From positions 248,001 through 312,000 of the forward strand of contig NZ_CP054932.1 of assembly GCF_013364275.1 (NCBI RefSeq): a DNA stretch of 64,000 nt, read 5' to 3'. This document shows, in pieces, positions 1-8,072 of this stretch. The stretch's first letter is position 1. Each line of letters opens with the position of its first letter. A program made the position numbers and the translations under genes. Under the pieces are notes generated by a model, which saw only the letters and a list, made by a program, of their open reading frames with translations, was not told where the DNA came from and did no database searches. The stretch comes from Actinomadura sp. NAK00032 (GTDB lineage Bacteria > Actinomycetota > Actinomycetes > Streptosporangiales > Streptosporangiaceae).

Positions 1-199
1 CGAGAAGACCAGGGCCGTCTTCGGACGCTCCTACGCCGCCGAGCCGGACGTGCTGGTCAAGCAACTCGCCGGCGACGAGGCCATCCAGGCCGCCGACACG
101 CTGCTGCTCACGGTCCCCAACCAGCTCGGCGTGGACTACAACGCCCACGTCCTGGAGAGCATCCTGACCCACGTCGCACCCGAACTCGGCTGGCGCTGA
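1..199 (+). CDS. C-terminal end of an LLM-class (luciferase-like) flavin-dependent oxidoreductase
   Basis: This is the 3' end of a gene that begins before the window, read in the frame starting at base 2 and stopping with TGA at 197-199. The visible 65 residues include DTLLLTVPNQLGVDYN followed by a helix ending in PELGWR. That pattern is typical of the C-terminus of bacterial luciferase-like monooxygenases, which use reduced flavin to oxidise small organic substrates in the cytoplasm. The substrate cannot be told from this fragment. The assignment rests on the C-terminal pattern only, because the flavin-binding barrel lies outside the window. Confidence 0.6.
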   Translation, partial: EKTRAVFGRSYAAEPDVLVKQLAGDEAIQAADTLLLTVPNQLGVDYNAHVLESILTHVAPELGWR

Positions 200-228
200 G
201 GTCTGGCGTCAGGGCCGCGCCGGGGTGG

Positions 229-660
229 TCATCGGGACAGAAGGACGCCGAGCACGATGACGAGCGCCAGCGCCATGAGGGGTGCGAGAGCGAAGATCGC
301 GAGTTGGAGTAGGCAGCCGCGCTGTTTCACAGTGCCGGGAGCCCCGATGCTGCCTGCGAGATAAAGGGCCGCGGGGCCCCGGTACTCCAGCTCAGCTGGC
401 TGCTCAGGGCTGAGAACCGTGGAGGCGACACCGATCTGGCCGCTTCCCTGCGACACGGCAACGTGCACGGGCTTGTCCGCCGGAATCTCGAAGGCCGCCC
501 TCCCCCAACGCTGGTGGTAATGGGCCCCGTCGATACCGATGGTGACACCGGCCTTGGCAATTACCCCGCGCCGCGTGTGGAGCAGCAGAACCCGCATGGG
601 ACCGCTGTGGCCGCCGGCATAAGGAATAGGCGTCTCGCTCAGGTCCGCCACCGCTACCAC
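229..660 (-). CDS. Small membrane-anchored protein of unknown function
   Basis: The protein is about 143 residues. The N-terminal two thirds look like a compact beta-rich domain (MRVLLLHTRRGVIAKAGVTI, then ELEYRGPAALYLAG). A single hydrophobic C-terminal segment of about 25 residues ends in VIVLGVLLSR, so it is probably a tail-anchored membrane protein. I chose the GTG at 660 because a purine-rich stretch precedes it and the longer reading would overlap the upstream gene's end at 713. The reading frame stays open to 810, so the start is uncertain. I do not recognise the family. It lies downstream of the DUF6461 gene on the same strand and may be co-transcribed with it. Confidence 0.5.
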   Translation of the reverse strand: MVAVADLSETPIPYAGGHSGPMRVLLLHTRRGVIAKAGVTIGIDGAHYHQRWGRAAFEIPADKPVHVAVSQGSGQIGVASTVLSPEQPAELEYRGPAALYLAGSIGAPGTVKQRGCLLQLAIFALAPLMALALVIVLGVLLSR

Positions 661-712
661 GGAACCCCACCACCGAACCACCCCCTCGCGGCCGTCGGTG
701 ACGGTTGGGCCG

Positions 713-2887
713 TTACGGCGGCTCTGGTGTGCTGATCCTGCTCTGGAAGTTGGTGAGCAGGTCCGCTGCGTGCGGGCCGGCGGCGTAGCGGGCAGCGTCG
801 AGGGTCTCAAGGGCCGCGGCGAGCGGGTCGGGGTTGGTCGCGTGGTGCAGGGCGAGCCAGACCCACCGGTGTTCGCCGTCGCTGAGCTGGGAGCGGCGGG
901 CGCGCATGTGCGCGTCGGGCGTCAGGGCGCGGGCGGTGATGCTGGCGGCGATGTCGGCGTCTTTGCCGAGCCCCGCGTAGTTGGCCGCCTGTGCGGCGGC
1001 CCACCAGGCCAGGGCTCGCAGGGTCGGTTCGGGTTGCCCGGTCAGCGCCTCGGCAGCGGGTGCGAGCGGGGTGCCGGGTTGCGGGCGGTGCGGGCGGTGG
1101 GGGTGCAGCGTGGGCAGGTCGGGCACGATCCGGAAGGCGATGTCGGCGGCTTCGATGCGGGCCAGGTCGTCGGCGGTGATGCCATGGCCGGTGAACCGCT
1201 GCACCGCGACCAGGCCCATCATGTCCGTGCTGCGGCGGTAGTCGGCGAAGTCGAGATCGGCGAGCGCCCCGGCGACCGGTGGTGGCGCGTCCAGAGCACC
1301 GAAAGGTTCCTCCGACAGCAGCACTTCGCCGTGCTCGGCGAACGACAGCCGTGTCACCGCGTCGATGTTCCAGTACATGCTTGCGGCCCGCCCGTCGGCG
1401 GACGCCCGGGCCAGCACGGGCTCGGTCGAGCCCTGCCAGCCGTTGTACTCGACGGCGAGCACGGCGCCGCCGACGTCCAGCACCGCGACCCATGGATCGA
1501 TCGACTGCCGCTCCAGCAGTTCCGCAACGATGGTTCGCAGTGACTCCGGTTGGGCCGGGTCCGCGTTGAAGGCGCGCAGCACGTCCGCGACGTCCGCTCC
1601 GGTCACCACCGTGACCGTCGCCGCGTCGGACAAGGAGCTGCGGCGCAGCCACCGGTAGGCGGCCTCGGGCGACTCGGGACGCACCGGTTCCGGCTCACCG
1701 CGCAGCCGGTGGCCGAGCCGATCGCTCCAGGCGTGGACGATGTCGGGCGCGGCGGGTGCCTGCCACACCACCAGTTCGTAGTACTCGGTCTCGTCGGCGC
1801 AGTCCCGGCCACGGGCGTGCACGCGCAGCCGGTAGTCGCCCGGCCAGGGCGGGGTGACCCCGCGCACGCGCGGCCCGTTCGCCTGGAGCCCGGCCACCGA
1901 GGCGCCGCCGACGGCCGCCCGCCAGCTGACCTCGACGATCTCCTCCCAGCCGGTCGCGACGTCCGGCGGCGGCCCGTCCAGGACGTGCAACACGAACCCG
2001 ACATGTCCGTTCTCGATGCCGGTGCGGATCACCGCCCCGCCCGGAACGACCGCGACCAGCCCGTTGCCGCTGAAATCGACTTCCGGGGCAGTGCCTTCCT
2101 CCAGCATCGCGAACCGGTGCCCCGACACCGGTGCCCGGCCACTGGACCCGAGGGGCAGCCGGTACTCCGCGCGAAACCTGGCGAGTACTGCGGCGGCGTA
2201 TCCGGAGGGCATCGAGGTCTCTCGCAGCAGTAGACCTGCGGTGCCGATCGCGACGCCGAGTACCGCCGGTGGCCGGGTCACCTGGGGATGAACGCCCACC
2301 CGGTGCAGGACGGCGGCGGCAGTGGACACGGCCAGCGCAAGGTGCGCCGCGCCATGCGACGCGGCCACCTCCAGTTCGTCCGTGACCTCAGGCTCTACCG
2401 CCAGGAGGACGGCCACGCGCTGGTGGGCGGCCAGCCGACGGGCCAGCGTGGCGACCAGCGGCACCGCACCCGGCCGGATCTGGTCCAGCATCGCCGCCCC
2501 GTGGACCGCCTCGCTCGTCCCATCCGTAATGCCCATACCGAATTGGCCGCTGAAGGGCTCCCCGAGGAGGCCGCTCAGGTCCGGGACGCCGGCCAGGTCC
2601 AGTTCCGGCTCGGTCAGTTCCAGCGCACCGAGCAGGCGTTCGACCAGCAACGGTGGCAGCGAGCCGAGCGCGTTCCGCACCGGGGAATTCCCTGGCCCGG
2701 AACTTGACCACCCCCCGGTCTGGTGCCCGGGGATCGATTCACGGATCGGCCACGTGCCGTCGGCGGTGGCCCGCAGCCGGCCGAGTGCGGCCGCCGGTTC
2801 TTTCGGGATGCGGGCGACGACCCGCGGGATCGCCGCCGCTACCGGCCCGGCGATCTCCTCCAGTAGCGCGTCGGGAACGTCGACCAC
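713..2887 (-). CDS. Large multidomain protein with a DUF6461-like domain
   Basis: The protein is about 724 residues. The first third is a helical, alanine-rich region with no recognised domain. A beta-rich middle region (about residues 300-410) contains the motif PGDYRLRVHARGRD and ends in ELVVWQAP; the same module recurs at the C-terminus of the gene at 33297-34127. The region around residues 430-610 has the pattern WVAVLDVGGAVLAVEYNGWQ and ASMYWNIDAVTRLSFAEHG, which I recognise as DUF6461, an actinobacterial domain of unknown function. The remainder is helical. I prefer the GTG at 2887 with GGAGGTGCT just upstream; an ATG at 2929 in the same frame is the alternative. No catalytic residues are evident. 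Confidence 0.65.
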   Translation of the reverse strand: MVDVPDALLEEIAGPVAAAIPRVVARIPKEPAAALGRLRATADGTWPIRESIPGHQTGGWSSSGPGNSPVRNALGSLPPLLVERLLGALELTEPELDLAGVPDLSGLLGEPFSGQFGMGITDGTSEAVHGAAMLDQIRPGAVPLVATLARRLAAHQRVAVLLAVEPEVTDELEVAASHGAAHLALAVSTAAAVLHRVGVHPQVTRPPAVLGVAIGTAGLLLRETSMPSGYAAAVLARFRAEYRLPLGSSGRAPVSGHRFAMLEEGTAPEVDFSGNGLVAVVPGGAVIRTGIENGHVGFVLHVLDGPPPDVATGWEEIVEVSWRAAVGGASVAGLQANGPRVRGVTPPWPGDYRLRVHARGRDCADETEYYELVVWQAPAAPDIVHAWSDRLGHRLRGEPEPVRPESPEAAYRWLRRSSLSDAATVTVVTGADVADVLRAFNADPAQPESLRTIVAELLERQSIDPWVAVLDVGGAVLAVEYNGWQGSTEPVLARASADGRAASMYWNIDAVTRLSFAEHGEVLLSEEPFGALDAPPPVAGALADLDFADYRRSTDMMGLVAVQRFTGHGITADDLARIEAADIAFRIVPDLPTLHPHRPHRPQPGTPLAPAAEALTGQPEPTLRALAWWAAAQAANYAGLGKDADIAASITARALTPDAHMRARRSQLSDGEHRWVWLALHHATNPDPLAAALETLDAARYAAGPHAADLLTNFQSRISTPEPP

Positions 2888-3040
2888 AGCACCTCCAGTC
2901 ACAGCATGCACAAGATCGACAAAAACCATAACCGCCGGCTACCGCAACAGGTGCCGAATCCGGCGCGCCATGTCCGGAGCCGGACGTCCCAGTGAGGAAT
3001 GACCGGGAACTGTCGGAGGTCTCTTCTAGCCTGGGCCGAT

Positions 3041-3706
3041 ATGGCGGAGCGCTGGATCACGAAGAATGGTCGACGGATTCCGATCGTTGACGGTGGCGGT
3101 GGGAAGGCCGTCGCGGCGGGAGTGGCCGCGGTCATGATCTTCGGAGGTGGTGGAGTAACCGGTGCTGCGGGAGGCTCCTCGGTGGGCGTGGAGACCGTCA
3201 GCGTCCGGAAGGCGGACGCGAAACGTTCCGCGCGCAAAGGCAAGGCCGACGATGCCTGGCGGCGTATGGGAATGCGGCGGTTGAAACGGTCGGTCAGCAA
3301 GCGGAACCGGGGATGTGTGCGCGTCACGTGGGGTGAGGTGCGGCGATCCCTCCTTCGCGATCCGTGCACGTCGCTCGACCGGAGGCTGTTCGCCATCGCC
3401 GACCGGCGGGGGAACATCGCCCTTGTCTCGGTTGCCTGGGTGAGGTTTCGCACCAGCGACGCCCGGAGGCGGTTTCAGGACGTGATCGATGTATACGGCA
3501 CCGGCGACATCAGACCGCTGGGCGCGGGCCGGCTCGGCCTGGCACACGTTCGGTTCACCGGCCGCTATTACCATTCGATCCCCAAACGTGCACGGCTCAC
3601 CGTCGCCGAGGCCGAGGCCGTCAAGGGCGGCTTCGACCCCAAGGTGCTCGATGGATTAGCCGAGATCGCCGCTGAACTACCAAGCCCACGCCACCGGCGA
3701 CGCTGA
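3041..3706 (+). CDS. Hypothetical protein with an N-terminal hydrophobic segment
   Basis: The protein is about 221 residues. It begins MAERWITKNGRRIPIVDGGG, an opening I associate with some actinobacterial exported or membrane proteins whose domain is unknown. A weak, glycine-rich hydrophobic stretch follows (AVAAGVAAVMIFGGGG), then a strongly basic region (residues 60-90). The C-terminal domain contains VTWGEVRRSLLRDPCTSLDRRLF and ends in a lysine/arginine-rich tail. I chose the ATG at 3041 because the protein from there starts with this motif; the frame is open from 2999. It is divergent from the DUF6461 gene and I do not recognise a function. Confidence 0.55.
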   Translation: MAERWITKNGRRIPIVDGGGGKAVAAGVAAVMIFGGGGVTGAAGGSSVGVETVSVRKADAKRSARKGKADDAWRRMGMRRLKRSVSKRNRGCVRVTWGEVRRSLLRDPCTSLDRRLFAIADRRGNIALVSVAWVRFRTSDARRRFQDVIDVYGTGDIRPLGAGRLGLAHVRFTGRYYHSIPKRARLTVAEAEAVKGGFDPKVLDGLAEIAAELPSPRHRRR

Positions 3707-3842
3707 CCTACGAACAAAAGGCGCTTTTCGTCGCGCGGCCATCATTGGTGCCGAAAGTGCTTGCACAAGCCGCTCCGTGACGTCGGCGGGGCCGTCCGCC
3801 TGCCGATTCCTGTCGCGTCCGGCGGTCGGGCCCGGCCGGGCG

Positions 3843-4649
3843 TCAGGTCAGTAGGCGGCGTAGTGCGGTGGGGGTGTGGCCCAGGTGGTCGCGCATGGTT
3901 CGGCAGAGGTGGGCTTGGTCGGCGAAGCCGAGGTCGGCGGCGAGGATCGCCAGGCTGGGTTCGCCGGCTTCGAGGCGGTCCAGCGCGCGGGTCACCCGGA
4001 TCCGGTTGCGGTAGCGGGTGAGGGAGACGCCCAGTGCGCGGCTGAACGCCCGGCTCAGCCGGTAGGGGGAGACGCCGAGGAGATCGGCGAGGGGGAGCAG
4101 GCCGGCCCCGGCGGGGTGTCCGTCGCGGAGGACGGCGCGGGCGGCGGCCGCCAGGGCCCGGTCGCCGCTGGTGGTCGAGGCGTGGTCCGGGACGGTGGTG
4201 GCCACGGCCTGCCGGATGACCCTGGTGAGCAGGTCGACCAGCCGCTCCGCGCCGGCGTGGTCGATGTCGGCGGTGCGGACGGCGGCGAGGAGCCGCCGGT
4301 GGGCGAGGTCGAGGCGCCCGTCGACGTACAGGACCGAGTCGTTCAGCCGCGGGGAGTCGCCGGCCAGGGCGCGCCACAGCGCGGGTGCCAGGCTGATGGA
4401 GGTGCACACGTCGCCGCCGGCGGGGTGGGCGAAGTGCTCTTCCTCGGCGGGCATCCCGAGGTAGCCGACGGTGTGGTCGATGTCCGTGCAGACGCCGCGC
4501 GTGCGTCTGCGGAATCCGCCTCGGCGCGCGAGCACGATGCGGACGTCGTCGCGAGGGTCCTCCGCCGACCAGTTCCGATGGTCGTCCCGGCAGGTCACCG
4601 ACGTGACGGTGAACTCGGGACGGGTGGCGAGGTCGACGAAGGAGAGCAC
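3843..4649 (-). CDS. AraC-family transcriptional regulator
   Basis: The protein is 268 residues, a usual length for the family. The C-terminal 100 residues hold two helix-turn-helix units: LLPLADLLGVSPYRLSRAFS and a second one around SLAILAADLGFADQAHLCRT, ending in GHTPTALRRLL. The N-terminal part is a predicted sensor domain, including a conserved-looking GMPAEEEHFAHPAGGDVC segment, whose ligand is unknown. It acts as a cytoplasmic DNA-binding regulator. The divergent gene at 4756, a VOC-family protein, is the obvious candidate target. The intergenic region is only about 105 bp. Confidence 0.85.
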   Translation of the reverse strand: MLSFVDLATRPEFTVTSVTCRDDHRNWSAEDPRDDVRIVLARRGGFRRRTRGVCTDIDHTVGYLGMPAEEEHFAHPAGGDVCTSISLAPALWRALAGDSPRLNDSVLYVDGRLDLAHRRLLAAVRTADIDHAGAERLVDLLTRVIRQAVATTVPDHASTTSGDRALAAAARAVLRDGHPAGAGLLPLADLLGVSPYRLSRAFSRALGVSLTRYRNRIRVTRALDRLEAGEPSLAILAADLGFADQAHLCRTMRDHLGHTPTALRRLLT

Positions 4650-4755
4650 CCGCGCAGGCTACGCGGCGGGTGTGACGGTGCCGCAAGGATCTTCAAGACG
4701 ATCGCGGATGCCGCGGGCAGGCTGTGGGACACCCGAATCCGAAGGAGTCAGCACC

Positions 4756-5118
4756 ATGTCCGCATTGGCCCGGTCGTCCGCGATCGTCGTCGACTGCACC
4801 GCCCCTGGCCCGCTCGCCGAGTTCTACCGCACGCTCACTGGCTGGGAAGTGACCTCCAGTGACGCGGATTGTGTGTGCCTGAGCGATGGCGGCACGTTCC
4901 AACTCAATTTCCAGCGTGTGGCGGGCTACCAGCCGCCGAGTTGGCCGAGCCCGCTCAAGCAGGCACATCTGGACTTCGCGGTCGCCGATGTCGAGCAGGC
5001 CGTCACCGAACTGCTCGCGTTGGGCGCCACCAAGCCCGAGTTCCAGCCCGGCGGTGAGGAGTGGGTGGTGCTGGCCGACCCCGAGGGGCATTTGCTGTGC
5101 CTGGCCGCCGCCGACTGA
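4756..5118 (+). CDS. VOC-family (glyoxalase/bleomycin-resistance fold) protein
   Basis: The protein is 120 residues and covers one VOC module pair. It starts with an IVVDCTAPGPLAEFYRTLTG motif, has HLDFAVADVEQAV at the second half start, and ends in VVLADPEGHLLCLAA, where the glutamate near DPEGH is the usual metal-ligand region. Members bind a divalent metal and act as dioxygenases, isomerases, or antibiotic-sequestering proteins; the substrate here is unknown. The ATG at 4756 has AAGGAG 10 bases upstream. It is divergently arranged with an AraC regulator and followed 47 bp later by an SRPBCC gene on the same strand. Confidence 0.8.
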   Translation: MSALARSSAIVVDCTAPGPLAEFYRTLTGWEVTSSDADCVCLSDGGTFQLNFQRVAGYQPPSWPSPLKQAHLDFAVADVEQAVTELLALGATKPEFQPGGEEWVVLADPEGHLLCLAAAD

Positions 5119-5165
5119 CCACTCATCCGTCTCGTCCCGCGATATGTCGATCACAGGTAGGGGAA

Positions 5166-5576
5166 ATGGCGTCCATCCGCAAGGAAATCTCGATCAGGTC
5201 CAGCGCCGAGGAGGTATGGGAGGTGATCGGCGACTTCGGCGCGGGACCGTCGCGCATGGCTCCCGGCTTCGTCGTGGACACCCGCGTCGACGGCGACAGC
5301 CGGGTCGTCACCTTTGCCGACGGGACGGTGGCCCGGGAGCGGTTCGTCTCGATCGACCATGAGACGCGCCGGATCGTCTACGCGGTCGTCGGGGAGAGCA
5401 TGCAGCCCGACCACGACAACGCTTCGATGCAGGTCGTCGCCGACGGCGAGGCGCAATGCCGGCTGGTATGGGTCCACGACGTGCTCCCCGATGACCTCGC
5501 CACGCCCATCGGCACGGCCATGACACACGGGCTGGCGGTCATCCAGAAGACTCTCGGCCCCACCCACGGTTCTTGA
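5166..5576 (+). CDS. SRPBCC (START/Bet v1-like) family protein
   Basis: The protein is 136 residues with the family's opening (ASIRKEISIRSSAEEVWEVI, then GDFG) and alternating beta strands ending in an amphipathic C-terminal helix (GTAMTHGLAVIQKTL). The fold forms a hydrophobic cavity for small molecules; many bacterial members are polyketide cyclase or dehydrase-like or are lipid-binding. No catalytic residue can be assigned. It follows the VOC gene by 47 bp and may share its transcript. Its stop lies one base from the stop of the convergent AraC gene. Confidence 0.75.
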   Translation: MASIRKEISIRSSAEEVWEVIGDFGAGPSRMAPGFVVDTRVDGDSRVVTFADGTVARERFVSIDHETRRIVYAVVGESMQPDHDNASMQVVADGEAQCRLVWVHDVLPDDLATPIGTAMTHGLAVIQKTLGPTHGS

Positions 5577-5577
5577 T

Positions 5578-6513
5578 TCACGGCCATGCGCGTTCGGCGC
5601 GGCGCCAGCGCTGCGGGGTGATGCCGTAGCGGTTGCGGAAGCGGCGGACGAGGTAGGCGGCGTCGCGCAGGCCGGTTCGGGCGGCCACGGCATCGAGCGG
5701 CAGGTCGGTCTCGCGGAGCATCCGCCGGACTTCGATCATGCGCCGTTCGGTGATCCATTCGAGCAGCGGGCGACCGGTGCGCCTGCGGAGCACGGTCGTG
5801 AGGTGCCCGGGGGTGTAGCCGAGCGTGCGGGCGATGTCCGCGGCGGAGACGGGTTCGCGGAACGTCGCCTCGATCTCGGCGAAGACCTGCTCGACGAGAG
5901 CGTCCGGCGTGCCCGGAGCGGCGGGCGCCAGTCGCGCCGCCGCGACCAGGAGCCGGGTGAGCGCGGCGGCGACGGCCTCGCGAGCCCCGAGACGGCCCGG
6001 GTCGGCGAGTTCCCCGGCCAGGTCCCCCAGCCACGCGGACCAGGTCGCCCGGTCGGCCTCGGCGACCCGGCCGTGGCCCGCGGCGGGGGCGAACAGGGCG
6101 AGGAGGGGGTGGTGCGCCCAGGCCAGCGGGGGGACCGAGGCCAGGGCGGGGACGGCGTCCGGCGTGAACGCGACCGACCACGCCTCGCCGCGCGCCAGTT
6201 CGGTGACGGTGGTGACGCCGATGACCTGCCCGGGTGACAGGGCGAGGACCTCGCCCGTGCGGACCGCCCGTTCAACTCCGTCGATGGTGACCGAGCCCGT
6301 GCCTTCCTCGACGTAGACCAGGACGAGGAAGTCGTGGGCGTGCCGGTGGTTCGGCGGAAGTCCGGAGTGGGCGTTCTCGGTGTCGAAGCGGGTCACCGAG
6401 ACGGCGGGTACGCCGGGGCGTTCCCGGTAGCGGTACACGGGCGTCCCGTCGAGCCGCACCGTGCGCAGGGCCGACCCGGACCCCGGCGGGGCACCGACCG
6501 AAGAATGTCCCAT
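5578..6513 (-). CDS. AraC-family regulator with an N-terminal cupin-like sensor
   Basis: The protein is about 311 residues. The N-terminal half shows a cupin pattern: NHRHAHDFLVLVYVEEGTGS, then GEVLALSPGQV. The C-terminal half carries the AraC DNA-binding domain: SAADIARTLGYTPGHLTTVL, then a second helix-turn-helix (LDAVAARTGLRDAAYLVRRF) and the ending GITPQRWRRAE. Cupin-AraC proteins usually respond to a small carbon compound or aromatic ligand. I chose the ATG at 6513; an in-frame ATG three codons upstream is also possible. It is divergent from the methyltransferase gene at 6632, its likeliest target, and converges with the SRPBCC gene. Confidence 0.85.
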   Translation of the reverse strand: MGHSSVGAPPGSGSALRTVRLDGTPVYRYRERPGVPAVSVTRFDTENAHSGLPPNHRHAHDFLVLVYVEEGTGSVTIDGVERAVRTGEVLALSPGQVIGVTTVTELARGEAWSVAFTPDAVPALASVPPLAWAHHPLLALFAPAAGHGRVAEADRATWSAWLGDLAGELADPGRLGAREAVAAALTRLLVAAARLAPAAPGTPDALVEQVFAEIEATFREPVSAADIARTLGYTPGHLTTVLRRRTGRPLLEWITERRMIEVRRMLRETDLPLDAVAARTGLRDAAYLVRRFRNRYGITPQRWRRAERAWP

Positions 6514-6631
6514 GACGTCCAAGGTATGTCCTGCTCACCAACCGTGGAATGTCCAAGACTGGAGAGGACGACAAGGTCTGCCATGGGCAACTGCGGGCAG
6601 ACCCCCGCCACCGATCGCACAAGGGGTATCC

Positions 6632-7384
6632 ATGGCGGCTTCCACGCAGGTACGCATCCTCGACCAGCGGACTCCGGAGGAGCGGGACCGTCCGTTCCTG
6701 CCCGGAGCGGGCAAGAACTGGCTGCTGCCGTTCTACGACGTCTTCACCCGGATGGGCGGCGTCCGCGCACTGCATGAGCGTGCGGCCGGGCTCGCCAGCG
6801 TCCAGCCCGGCCAGGCGGTGGCCGACGTCGGCTGCGGGACGGGCAACCTGTCGTTCACCGTCCTCGCCGCCCAGCCGAGCGCGCGGGTGACCGGCCTCGA
6901 CCCCGACGGCGACGCCCTGCGCAGGGCCGCGCGCAAGGCGCGCAGGCGCGGCGTCGCTCTCAGGCTCATGCAGGGATACGCCGACCGGATCCCCGCCCCG
7001 GACGCGTCGTTCGACCATGTGGTCTCGTCGCTGGCCGTGCACCACCTCGATGACGACGGCCGGAGCGCGTTCGCGCGCGAGGCGCTGCGCGTCCTCCGGC
7101 CGGGCGGGACGGTCACGATCGCCGACTTCGGCGCCCACTCGTCCGAGGACGAGGACGGTGGCCACTCCACGCACGGCCATGGTCGGGTCCACGCCCTCCG
7201 GCACCTGCCCTGGCTTCGGCGCTCCGGGGCGGCGCACGGCCCGGTCGGGGACGGCGCCCATGACGACGGCATCATCGCGCTGCTCGCCGACGCCGGATTC
7301 GCTGACGCCCGCGAGGTCGCGCACACCGACCACCGGTTCGGACGAGTTGCCTTCGTGCAGGCCACCCGCCCTCGTCTTGATTAG
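6632..7384 (+). CDS. Class I SAM-dependent methyltransferase
   Basis: The protein is 250 residues. Motif I is VADVGCGTGNLSFTVLA, followed by an acidic end of strand 2 (VTGLDPDGDAL), and a post-motif region FDHVVSSLAVHHLDDD, with LRPGGTVTIADFG after it. This is a classic Rossmann methyltransferase resembling UbiE/Coq5-type enzymes. The C-terminal region is rich in histidine and aspartate (HSTHGHGRVHALRHL), which is unusual. The acceptor substrate is unknown. The start ATG at 6632 was picked because the family N-terminus begins about there. It is divergent from the cupin-AraC gene, and its last bases overlap the stop of the convergent ASCH gene. Confidence 0.85.
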   Translation: MAASTQVRILDQRTPEERDRPFLPGAGKNWLLPFYDVFTRMGGVRALHERAAGLASVQPGQAVADVGCGTGNLSFTVLAAQPSARVTGLDPDGDALRRAARKARRRGVALRLMQGYADRIPAPDASFDHVVSSLAVHHLDDDGRSAFAREALRVLRPGGTVTIADFGAHSSEDEDGGHSTHGHGRVHALRHLPWLRRSGAAHGPVGDGAHDDGIIALLADAGFADAREVAHTDHRFGRVAFVQATRPRLD

Positions 7385-7971
7385 CGCTGGGAGCGTAGGT
7401 AGGTCATGAGGGCCTTGCCGCGTGGGGAGAGTTGGTAGCCGGTTTCGAGGCTTTGGGTGAGGCCCAGGGCTTTGAGGCGGCGGACATCGGCTTTGAAGGG
7501 GAGCCTGTCGCGGCCCAGTTGTTCGGCGAGGTCCAGGGCGCGCAGGCCGGGATGCTCCTCGATGAGGCGGAGGACCTCGCGGGTCCAGGGCGTGCGGCGG
7601 CTGCGGGCGTCGATGGCGTCGAGGGCGGCTTTGAGGTCGGCCAGTTCGTTGTCGGTCAGGTCGTCGTTCGCGGCCAGTTCGGCTCGGGGGTCGGGGCCGC
7701 CCAGGTGGAGCATGACGCGGTGGTAGCCGCCCTGCTTGGTGCTCTTGGACAGGGCGGTGAGCAGGGCCGCGCGGTCATTGAAGCCCGACTGGAGGGCGTC
7801 CTCCTCGGTGATCTCCTCAGGGGTGACGGCCGTGACCGAGTCGATGACGATGATCCCGGCCCAGGTGCGCTGAGTGCTGCCCGCGCGGACCGGGGGCTTG
7901 CCCCACACGCGGAACACCCGGTCGATCCGCCCGCCCGCGATCCCCTCAAGGACCTCCCGCCTGAACAGCAT
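7381..7971 (-). CDS. ASCH-domain protein with a C-terminal winged-helix-like region
   Basis: The protein is 196 residues. The first 100 residues fit the ASCH (PUA-like) fold: MLFRREVLEGIAGGRIDRVF, then RVWGKPPVRAG and IVIDSVTAVTPEEIT. This RNA-binding-like fold is common in proteins of unknown role. The second half (TPWTREVLRLIEEHPGLRA to the end) resembles a winged helix with the wing-like QLSPRGKALMTYL. The ATG at 7971 has GGGAGGA ideally placed. It might bind RNA or modified nucleotides; no enzyme motif is seen. Its 3' end overlaps the methyltransferase stop by four bases. Confidence 0.65.
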   Translation of the reverse strand: MLFRREVLEGIAGGRIDRVFRVWGKPPVRAGSTQRTWAGIIVIDSVTAVTPEEITEEDALQSGFNDRAALLTALSKSTKQGGYHRVMLHLGGPDPRAELAANDDLTDNELADLKAALDAIDARSRRTPWTREVLRLIEEHPGLRALDLAEQLGRDRLPFKADVRRLKALGLTQSLETGYQLSPRGKALMTYLRSQR

Positions 7972-8072
7972 CGTTTCCTCCCGGGTGATTCGAAGGCCAC
8001 CCAATTGGTCATGCTAGGCGAGTCGCGGGAACGGCAGCTCGGACGGCTGCCTCGTCCGGGCGTTTGTCTGTG

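Noticed and set aside
698..1543. Long plus-strand open frame opposite the DUF6461 gene
   Set aside because: High GC leaves the antisense frame open; composition is Gly/Arg/Val-rich without domain pattern, whereas the minus-strand product has a recognisable domain. The same reasoning removes the antisense frames at 12154-13518, 18134-19663, 30034-31701 and 50378-52237.
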